Below are positions 55,395 to 64,000 of a DNA stretch of 64,000 nt, piece after piece. The translations under genes were made by a program, and so were the position numbers. Every line of letters starts with the position of its first letter. Within the stretch, counting starts at the first letter, position 1. The notes under the pieces were generated by a model, which was not told the origin of the DNA, searched no databases, and saw nothing but the letters and a program-made list of their open reading frames with translations. Where the stretch lies: assembly GCA_963921825.1 (NCBI GenBank), contig OY997591.1:33687825-33751824 (forward strand), written 5' to 3'. Origin of the DNA: Erodium maritimum (lineage: Eukaryota > Streptophyta > Magnoliopsida > Geraniales > Geraniaceae).

Positions 55395-56842
55395 TGGTTT
55401 CATTTGAAACAGGTTTCATTTTGAACTTGTTTTCAAAACCTCGGACCACACCTCAATTAGGTGGGTAGAGTTAGAGAGTCTAAGCTTTGGTACTCAGTGA
55501 CGTAGTCGAAATTACTCGATACGTAGAGTTGGAATGATGACAGTCCTCGTGACTCGAACACCCTTGTAAAGGTTGGAACTTGTGATAGTATGTGATTTGT
55601 TTTACGCGCGTCGTAAGCTCTATTGCTATGCCTCAATGATCTGGGGTGCCTATGGTTGAGATCAAGGTTGGTCTAACGAGCGATGATCGAACCGCCATGA
55701 ATTGGTTGTGAGTGAACCTTTTGTTTAATCGCGTTGCCACTGTGTTAGGCAGTTTCATGATTCAGCAATTTGAAATATTGATTTGTTCACTTGATTGACT
55801 AGTTGAGATGTTGATTTCCTGATCTTGAAGTGTTGAACTGTTAAAGTGTGAAATTGTTGGAATTTTGACTCGGTTAAGATGTTAACTATTCCTTAAGGAT
55901 TAAGACTAGAATGATAATCCCATTTGTTGGCTATTAAATAAAGGGTAGAACCTGGGTGGTACTGCGGTACTTTACTGATAAGGTGTACTTTACAGAGCAC
56001 GAGAACTCTTGAATTATGTATTTGATGGGCATGAGAACCCTGTGTACTGAATTGTGTATTTGATGGGCATGAGAACCCTGTGTACTGAATTGTGTATTTT
56101 GATGGGCATGAGAACTCTGTGTACTGAATTGTGTATTTTGATGAGCATGAGAACTCTATGTACCGAACAACTTGTGAAATTGATTATTAATGGTCCCGCT
56201 TAAGTGGATGGTTAGTGGAAAATACGAATAGGTCATGCCGAAATTTCTGTAGAACTGAAATGTTCGCACTATCACGGGCTGACTCAGGGGCGCCACTGTA
56301 GTCAAGCGTGATGGTTGGATGTCAAGTTGTTACAACGAGATTCGGGGACGCCTGAATCGGGTTGTAACGATGCGAGATCGACATGAAGGTTGGATAAAAG
56401 TTAAAGTGTTGAGAATCTGTGGAAAGGAAAGAAATGATAAGTTTTGATGAGATTGATCGTGTTACGATACTAGACCACGCGTTTTGGGAAGATACCCGGT
56501 CGAGGAGTATGCCTGTTGCCTGATACCTGGTGTGTATTACTTGAGATTTAACCCTCCTGTAGGAATTGTTTGAGTTGATTGATTTGATTGGAACCCCACG
56601 TGTTGGGAAGATATCCGACCGAGGTAGACACCGGTCCGGTATGTTGAGTGTGCAATTGTTTAAAGCTATACCTCCTTTGTGCAATTGACTTGATTGCACT
56701 ATTTGCCTGATTGCACTACTTGCGTGATTGAACTACTTGCTTGAATGCATTGCTGATTGATGTTATGAGACGCACGAGAATGTCATGATATGATGAATAT
56801 AATCGATTGTGTTTAACTGAGATATGAACTTATATGTTATAA
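55395..56842 (+). other. Leader of element E
   Basis: 1.45 kb without coding signs. It has four direct repeats of about 38 bp (tgatgggcatgagaaccctg then tgtactgaattgtgtattt) at 56020-56165. It shares scattered words with the leader of element A (ggggacgcctgaatcgggtt at 56344). Confidence 0.6.
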
Positions 56843-57590
56843 ATGCGACGAGTATACGAGATGTCAAGTGTATATATCCCGAAGGGTACCACGAGCCGCC
56901 CAGCTGCGGGGCAGAGCCAGACACCAGCCGTTGGTCTGGCAGGGGCAGTGAGCGCCCGGGGTGCTGCTTCCACAGAGCACCAGAATTTTGAGGATAGACC
57001 GGTGGGGTCACCACTAGAGCTCCTCCAGCCGCAGAGCCGACTCAGGCGACCCTATTGATGATGTGGTTCGCGCAGTCCTAGCAGCGCTCAGCAGGAGACT
57101 ACAACACCAACACAAGAGTCTGTGCCTACTACTGACGCAGTCACTACCGAGATGTCAGGCCAGATGGACAGTTACTCGGCCCGGGCACTCAGATATTTTC
57201 GTAGGTTGGGTACACCAATCTATTCCGGAGGTTCGGACCCCGAGACAGTTGTAGTATGGTTGGAGCGGATTACCCGACCTTCCAGTTGAGGGAGAAGCAC
57301 GATACTGGTGGCACAGTTTGCCCTCGAGCAAGCAGTTGGAACATCTGGGCCGAGACTGCCCGTTGAGTGATGGATCTACACACCATTCCATAGGTCGGCC
57401 TACGAGGGCCGACAAGAGGACGTGCCGTCACGGCAGCAAATTCTTCCACCCCCCACCGAGAGGAGGACCTTCGACGCGGCGGGGTCGAGTGTACGCGATT
57501 GACGGGCCCCGAGCTGAGGGACTTGATACCGATCTTGAGATCGCTTATAGTACTTGTTACTATTTACATTTTGGATTTTTTGGCTGCTGA
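56843..57590 (+). pseudogene. Gypsy gag remnant of element E
   Basis: The ATG at 56843 opens MRRVYEMSSVYIPKG followed by a Pro/Ala/Gln-rich head, as in plant Gypsy gags. The capsid entry motif appears near 57180-57270, in another frame, as YFRRLGTPIYSGGSDPETVV and VWLERITR (the family's F..L.PP.F.G..DP..A..W......). After that the text decays with several stops. No CCHC knuckle is visible. Elements A and B have no equivalent. Confidence 0.6.
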
Positions 57591-60062
57591 CACTTGAGCT
57601 TTACATTGGGTTGTATTGGTTCATGATTCTTGTTGTTCGAATGAGTTTAAAACCGTTAAGCCCACCGGTACTTTAACACACCGACTAGAGGTGTGGTAGG
57701 ACCGACTGGTGTCAGTGGGAGTTTGAAAGTGGAGCAACAGACTTGGCCGTAATGAAGGTTCTTTTCCTTCTCCGATAGTATGGATCGAATTTTAAGAAGC
57801 GATTGTTGAAACAGCAGGCGTTCATCAAGTGCTATCAGCAGCGAATGCTGAGCAGTGAAAGGCTGCAGCCTTGACCAGTAAACGGTCCAACCGATCACCG
57901 GAGATGACCGAGCGACGATAAGATCAGAGTAGCGCAGCGGAAGCACGGTGGACCCATAACCCACAGGAGTCGTAATCTCCATCTTCTTCTACCCCGTTGG
58001 AAGATCTAAGTCATAATAATCAAACCTTAGAAACAGCCTTTGATCATGAAGATTCGCGCCAATAGAATCGACCGAATGTCAGTCCGAAGAGCCAGAAAGA
58101 CGAAGGACCCACCCGAGCACATCGCCGAGAAGAATACAACACGCTTCCAGAAGGAGCGCAGCTGAGCGCTAAGGAGGCATGAAGACCATCGGAGGCCGGA
58201 CCGCATCAAGACGAAGACCCGACACGCGGCGCCGACGCGACAATTCTAGAAGAAGATGGTCAACAACGACGACACCAAAGATAGTAAGAAAGCCACGAAT
58301 CAAGGGAAGAGTCCGTGCTGCGCAACAACAGTTCGAGGGTTGCATAATTCGCGCCGCACCTTACAGCCAAGCGACATCGAGAGATACAACGACATCGAAC
58401 GCGATATTTTCAGCGGAACATAATACGGAAAACGAGAACCGGGTACCAAGGTATATCTTTGTCAGCAAGAGGAGAACGAACGCAAAACGTCCCGTGAGGA
58501 CTAAGCATAACCATAAGGTTACGCCATAGAGTGAGAGCACCTCACGTCGAAATACGGCAACAGATAGCCGAGGGCGACTACCACAAGCTTCTAGGCCAGT
58601 AAAAAGATGGCACCGAACGAAGCGTCGGGTGGTAGGACGGGTTTTGTGCCATGCATGGGCACAGGGAAGGATAAGAGTTAACCGTTTTTGATTTTGAGTT
58701 GTTCGTGAAACGATTGAAGGAACCGCGCTAATTTCTGAACTGTTCAATTTATCGAGATCTCAGTACGTGTTGATTACTCCTTGGGGGGACTTGACTATAA
58801 GTTGGTTTGATCGACAGTTCGTGAACGAGTGTCAACGGCATAAGGAATACCACCGGTTGGGATAACCTTTGTCAATCGATCTTGAATTGTGATTCACTAT
58901 CGAGTGTGATTATCGTACGTTTAGTTTTAGTGTCTCGAAGGACGCCTACTTTCGACTAATTGCCAGTAAGAGGGCCATCAATCCTTGTTGTTGAACGTCG
59001 TTCGTCCGACTAGATGTTGGTAGAGTTCATGGTGGTACTGAACCATGCACCGGTTTTGAGAATCGTTGTCTCGTTGATATGATGATTTGGTATGACAGGA
59101 GCTTTTGATTAAGTTATGTTTGAGGCATGCCGCCTTTCGACTAGATGCCGGCACATGGTACCATTTACTTGATTGAGATACGTCTACCTTTCCACGAGAT
59201 GTGATAAAACGAGCGGTTGTTCCAAACCCTGCAGTAGTGATGAGAACTTTTTGTTTGATGGCAGCATCTGTGTGTTACTTGCTTGCTGTGTGTGTGATAG
59301 GTCGAGACATGACCTTATTGACGTTCTAGTGTGAACTTTTCTTGTAACGGTTACTACAGAGAGACCGAGAAGTGTATCTGCGGATGGCTCCGTCCTTGCC
59401 CGATTTTTGGGGTATTCCGGTAAGACGCCCATACCGACGGAAAATTCCGGTATGGCATGTCTGAACCGAGGTCGTTCTATCCGGTGTGATACCAGTACCG
59501 TTGAGGATTCTGATTAGAGGTATCCATATCGAGGTTGTTTGTGATGATCCGCTGTCTACACGAACGTTGGATTTCGTTATAGGTTGCCAAGATCGTTGCC
59601 TGGCATTCCCCAGTGTCTGACGGACAATCGACTTGTTGTGTGTACTCATTGATTCATTGGACTGATCTAATTTGTTTCACGTGGAAATTGTGAACTGTTA
59701 AGTAATATCGTTTGTGGACGTCAAGTTTGATTTTGGGTATTACCCTTGCGCTATTGTTGTGGTTGGTCTTGACTCGATAGTGTTAGAATTCTGTTGTGGT
59801 CAGTCCCGGTAACGGTTGCTAAGGAAGAAATTGAGAAGTAATGTGGGTATGTGGTTCCGACTCTGTTCGACGTGCAGAGCGTTCCGACAGGATACCTGTG
59901 CCGACAGAAATTTCCGGTGTGGGATATCTAGACCGTTACCTGAGGTTCTTAAGTGTCTGAGTGTTATTCGGCGTGTGTTGATGTGGGACGTTGCACGTTT
60001 GAGTTATGAACGGTTGGGAAAGACTGTTTTTCACCGCCACGTATGGCTTTTAAGTAACTAGT
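57591..60062 (+). other. Decayed pol region of element E
   Basis: 2.5 kb where protease, RT, RNase H and integrase should be. I recognise only one scrap at 58565-58620: actaccacaagcttctaggc with agatggcaccgaacgaagcg, which parallels the integrase AYNNS..(S/A)SI.MAP(F/Y)EALYGR coding text. No FVDD/YVDD box, DTG or DHK is found. Parts at 59390-59960 resemble the body of family F LTRs (taccgacggaaaattccggt-like words), so the interior may be a patchwork. Confidence 0.5.
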
Positions 60063-60208
60063 GTGATCTAGTGAAGCACGATTAAGAGAAGGTCTTGCGG
60101 AAGACTACTATACCTTTGATACGAGTGCAATGGAGGCACCGGGGAGCAGACTCGACCTGGGAGAGAGAGGACGAGATCCGGGAGAAGTACCCCCACCTGT
60201 TCGACCAT
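60063..60208 (+). pseudogene. Chromodomain-like end of Gypsy pol, element E
   Basis: The frame reads RKTTIPLIRVQWRHRG, then DSTWEREDEIREKYPHLFDH and stop TGA at 60207. This is the usual last segment of chromovirus-type integrases (VQW....E.TWE.E.D.R..YP.LF). It stands directly before the polypurine tract. The rest of integrase is not readable. Confidence 0.75.
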
Positions 60209-60246
60209 TGAGGTACTTTGTTTTAAATTTTGAGGACAAAATTCTT

Positions 60247-60261
60247 TTAAGGGGGGAAGAC
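60247..60261 (+). other. Polypurine tract of element E
   Basis: TTAAGGGGGGAAGAC precedes the LTR start TGTAAAGATC. Confidence 0.8.
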
Positions 60262-62400
60262 TGTAAAGATCGGAAAATTTAAATTGGGGTAATCTTTTTG
60301 CAAGAAAGTTGTTTAAAGAGATAAATCAAAAAAAAAGGAAAAAAGGATTTTAAGCTGATTTGGGCATTTGGGCCAGGCTGAGCCCAACCCTGAAGCAGGC
60401 CCGCGTGAACCGACCCAACCATCCCTCTTATTTGGGCCGTGCAGCCCGGACCCATCCAAGGCTCGCCCCACCTATGCTATTAAAACACGAAATTAAGGGT
60501 AAACCTTAATTTCGCAACTGTGCAGTCGTCTCTCTCTCCCCCCTCACTTCACACCCGATCCTCACGCCCCTCTCCGTTCAGACGAAAATTGCCGGCCATC
60601 TCTCGCCGCCGCTCAACCCGCCACCTCCCGTTCAGGCGAGAGCCATAACCCCCACGCCGCCACCTCTCACCTTCCCTGTCCAGCCCCGCCGCCCACTCGT
60701 CGTTCTCACCTCCCTCCTCTCCTCTTCTCTCACGACGGCCAGCCAGTCCCGAGTGCCACCGTCGCCGTTCACCCGGAGGCGAGGTAAGCTCGCCGTCGTG
60801 CTCATAGATCCGAGAGTTTCGTCCGGATCTGAGGCGGAATCGCCGTGCTCCGCCGCCACTCCCACGACCGCAACTCAGCCTTCCGCCTCCGTCGTCCCTT
60901 TATCACCCTACGGTGAGGCTCGGTCGGCGTGTACTTTTCGGTGGCGGCCGGAACGCAAAACCGATTCTCTCCCTCCTTTTTCTTTATTTTGTTGATTCCC
61001 AAGCATATATTTTGGATCTGGACTGGAATTTGTGAGCTTTCAAAAGAACAGTGAAGAACCGGATTTAGAAAAGTAAAAATCTATTTTAATTTTTAAAAGG
61101 ATATTAATGTAAAAGGAAAATCAGTTTTAAACAAAAGGGTTTGAAAATGAAAAGGAAAGGGATTTAATTTGAGAGGAGGTTTAAAAAGAAAAATAGTTTT
61201 GGAACGAAATAAAAGATGATTTTCGGACCGTCGAAACGGATTTAGGACGGGTTTGAAAGCGGAACGATAAATCAGACACCTCCGAAATCGGGCCTCGAAA
61301 CCTGTGCCTCGGGATCCATGCATTGGGAACCGTGCCCAGGTAAATGTGCACCTGGTTCTGTGCTCGGGTTCTCGAACCCGATTCGTCGTAATCCCGCTTT
61401 CATCCCGTTCGAGTTTAAAAGGCATAGTACTAAACTTATTCTGGACCGTACCTGATCTGACCGTAAGTTTGAACTGTTAAAAACCCAGACTTGGACTTCA
61501 TCTGAGAGCTTGGACTTCGCCCGAGAAAACGAAGACCACTCCGGAACCCATGTGATGAAGGAGGAGAGGCTAATTGACTTTACAACAGAGTATTATTAGA
61601 GGAAGACCACAAGGTAGGGAGTCTTAACTTCTCGTTTAAATAACGCATAGTATGCCTATTAGATTAATAAAAATGGAAAGGTCCTAAAATTGCATATAGG
61701 ATGCGAATAAATATAATACATGTCTTTCAATTACTAATAACCGGATGTGTCTAGCAAGCATGCTTAGGACGTGAAGCACTAGTGTAGCTCGCTTTCAATA
61801 CTTGGGATTTGATTTACTGGTAGAGAGGCCGTGATGAGCCCTCAGATTAGTTGTGTGTTAGCTTGACATGCTTGTGGCTAGTCATTAGGATAATCAAGAG
61901 TCTAATGAAACTAGATCGAATGCATGGTTGAATGTTTGAATGTTGAACTTGAATGCTTGAATCATTGGTTGATTGATTGAATGCTTAAATGATTGAATGG
62001 TTGATCGAGTATGACTGGTTGTGCCAAGGAGGCACGATCAGGTGATCGATTGACCGGTGGAGAGCAAGTGGTAAGTGATGGTAAGTGTAATTAGGGGTAT
62101 GAATCCCGCGTGGTGTGTATGGATGAACGTGTGTATTTCTATGATTGGTTATGGACCCTGCGGGGCATTGTTTGAGTGATCCTGCGGGATATTGATTGTG
62201 GACCCTGCGGGGCATTCTTTAGTAGATCCTGCGGGATATTGATTGGTAGGCCATGCGGGTTATTGTTTGGCAGATCCTGTGGGATAACGGTGAGGGACCC
62301 TGTGCGGCATTGGTTATTGAGCCTGCGGGCAACGGTTACGGACCCTGTGGGCAACGGTTACGGACCCTGCGGGGCATTAGTTAATGAGCCTGCGGGCAAT
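60262..62400 (+). repeat. 3' LTR of element E, cut at its minisatellite
   Basis: It starts TGTAAAGATCGG and follows the 5' copy closely. The TATA-like box is mutated (60475-60485), donor-like ctacg|gtgagg lies at 60912/60913 and the minisatellite at 62148-62400. A reversed family F LTR replaces the sequence after the word gagcctgcgggcaat, so the last 1.1 kb lies outside the window. Confidence 0.85.
62148..62400 (+). repeat. Minisatellite in element E 3' LTR
   Basis: The same unit family as 54095-54415, but with private expansions (ggaccctgtgggcaacggtt), so the arrays changed after insertion. Confidence 0.85.
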
Positions 62401-64000
62401 TGTCACGCCCCAAATCCGGTTTGGACCGGACTCGAGACTTGAACTAAAACAATAATAATTTTAATCGAAAATAAAGTCAACAAGTCTCAAGCTCGTAATT
62501 TTAAAACTTTAAACACCACACGAGTCACAGCTCGGTAAAAACCAACGGTAAAACAGTGCAAAATAAAACGATACGTCTCTAGACTATCTAGCCTAGGACC
62601 CTCGTAAGCTCCCAAGCATCGAGCATCCAGCTAGTACACTTTCGCTTAAAACCTGAAAAACAACAAAGTAAGGGGTGAGCTTACGCAAGGAAAAGTAGTT
62701 AAGGTTATAAGCAAGAGCTCACCACCACGGGTAACCGTCCAATTAGGGCATACTAGTACAGCACACAACTAATTTCCAACGGAACTCGTAACCACAAACC
62801 TCAACTCGAGACCGAACCACACTTACAACCACAATCACCCAAACAGCACAAACAACAACCAGCACACCAAATAACAGGTCATCAACATAAAGTAAACCGT
62901 AAAAGCACAAACACGTCCCGTACCGCAGTCCCCTACTTGGTCGGCTGTCCACAGCCCGACACCCTCATATCGTACCGGAACACACAGCGTCGGCCTACAT
63001 ATCTTCCCGTCAAACAACTGAGGCGCAATCTCAAATAGTCATACCAGAATCTCCATCGGCCTAGACCTCTTTCCCGGAACTCCTTCGGGCAAAGGATAGG
63101 TGAAACAACTTTCCCGGAACTCCTTCGGGCAAAGCGCAGAATACTTAACCGTCGGCCTAGACGTCCCACATCGGATTACCCCCTCGATACAGGTTATCGT
63201 ACCGGAACTACTACCCGGGGGACCGCGAATACATGGGACCACACCGTCGGCCTAGGTACTACCCTACACCGGCGTACCCCCTCGGTCATAGGTACCATAC
63301 CGGAAACAACTCCCGGACACACATCAAGATAATATTACAAAGGTCATAATTAAGCACGACTTACCAAGCCCAACAATCTTACCACAACCAGTCACGTCGG
63401 TCTATCACTCACCCGACCATCACACAACCAAGGGTTCAGATCAACACAACTACGGCACACTCGCCCATACATAACAACAACATGCTCAACGGATATACTA
63501 ATATTGTCTATTAAACCTAACGACACCGACTCACACGGCAAGCATCTCAACCAATAACAGGCAATTCCAAAACAACACACAACCTACGGCTCGACATGGC
63601 CGATCTACCAGCACGGCAATTTCCCAAGTATCGAAAACAGATAAAGCAATTAACTAGTGAGTCACATCCTACATGTTACTACGACTTGTCCGGTTATTAT
63701 CTGATATAAACGTCTTTCCAGTTTTATTAATCCTAGCATGCATACTAGTAACTTTCCGCAATTAAACCGTTATCCGCTATTTCCCTACCTCAACCGAAGA
63801 ACAACATGTACGTCTCCTAGCTGCTGACGTCCTGGCTTGCTACCTCCGGTCTTCTCTTCGATCGAAGTCGGACTCTACTTTACACAGAAAATTACAATTA
63901 AAACCGTATTCACATTTTGATTTAGAAGGTTACGACGGTTTCGCTTTAAGTTCAAAAGTTGTCTTTTAGACTCGGCAGGCTAAAAGCGCGATTACAATGA
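62401..64000 (-). mobile_element. Family F LTR, reversed, running off the right edge
   Basis: It begins TGTCACGCCCCAAATCC on the plus strand, the reverse of the family F end. It matches 12241 downward: ccgggtaaccgtccaa-like text (62725-62750), the ggcatactagtac word, then ccggaac / gtcggcctag repeats (62990-63310) that mirror ttccggtacgatacctac / ctaggccgagg at 11390-11720. The left flank is GCAAT; the right flank is outside. Whether it is a solo LTR or part of an element cannot be told. Confidence 0.85.
62990..63310 (-). repeat. Repeated ccggaac / gtcggcctag words in family F LTR
   Basis: An exact 30-bp repeat (tttcccggaactccttcggg plus caaag) lies at 63070 and 63110, and gtcggcctag recurs five times. 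The arrangement parallels 11390-11720 in the other family F LTR. Confidence 0.7.

Larger units (their letters stand above)
48942..62400 (+). mobile_element. Gypsy element E, decayed interior, with nested insertions
   Basis: 5' LTR 48942-55378 (split by a family G solo LTR), interior 55379-60261, 3' LTR 60262-62400 (cut by a reversed family F LTR). The primer site is tRNA-iMet type. The interior keeps only a gag remnant, scraps of integrase and the last codons of pol. The 5' LTR lacks its first 90 bp or so compared with the 3' LTR, so the left edge is a deletion and no duplication can be read. In a stretch of about 240 bp compared by eye (52943 against 60985) the two LTRs differ at about ten positions. 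Confidence 0.82.

Noticed and set aside
58179..58529. 116-codon Arg/Thr-rich frame in element E
   Set aside because: No recognisable domain; it sits in decayed pol DNA and its basic composition follows base content.

Overview
The window is nuclear DNA of a flowering plant, almost certainly a eudicot. The evidence is nested plant LTR retrotransposons with tRNA-iMet-type primer sites, plant L1-type LINE fragments with RRM-type ORF1 proteins, a foldback (MITE-like) element, AT-rich spacers and GT..AG introns. Nothing looks bacterial. I cannot name the species. Apart from a 4 kb island at 38.9-42.9 kb, almost everything recognisable is transposon-derived, as in gene-poor pericentromeric DNA.

Layout. 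(1) 1-5.7 kb: three LINE remnants. The first is a minus-strand ORF1/ORF2 element running off the left edge. The second is a short ORF1-only element inside a 17-bp target duplication. The third is the 3' end of a plus-strand ORF2. (2) 6.8-12.4 kb: the start of one element (LTR, tRNA-iMet primer site, gag start) carrying a foldback element in its leader, with its gag start split by a 2.65-kb solo LTR (family F) flanked by perfect 5-bp duplications. (3) 12.4-15.3 kb: 5' half of a Copia element (LTR, leader minisatellite, gag, protease, pre-integrase). (4) 15.3-29.5 kb: Gypsy element A (Tekay/Del-like) with about 3.1-kb LTRs (family G) and a gag-less, broken pol; a reversed solo LTR is nested in its 3' LTR. 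(5) 29.5-38.9 kb: LINE and possible Copia scraps, gag-less Gypsy element B (minus) and the 3' end of element C (plus). (6) 38.9-42.9 kb: a non-transposon island with three diverged PWI-like domain modules; two are clear pseudogenes and the third is an intact 132-codon frame. Family G LTRs in opposite orientation bracket it. (7) 46.1-48.9 kb: AT-rich DNA with the start of a broken hAT/ZMYM-type gene. (8) 48.9-62.4 kb: Gypsy element E with similar LTRs but a heavily decayed interior, interrupted by a family G solo LTR. (9) 62.4 kb to the end: a reversed family F LTR cutting E's 3' LTR.

How it fits together. Families E, F and G end alike (GGGGCGTGACA or close variants), and E and G share a tRNA-iMet primer site. 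Their LTRs appear to share an internal plan: hairpins, a 5' splice donor-like site (ctacg|gtgag or similar), minisatellites that differ from copy to copy, then a hairpin and a 3' acceptor-like site near the LTR end. This suggests a conserved intron of about 2 kb within the LTR. Several solo LTRs still have matching 5-bp duplications, so insertion order can be read: Copia before A before the reversed solo LTR; hAT-like gene before E before the later G and F insertions. The points most worth following up are the PWI-like island, the putative LTR intron and the gag-less or decayed Gypsy subfamilies that appear to have been mobilised in trans.
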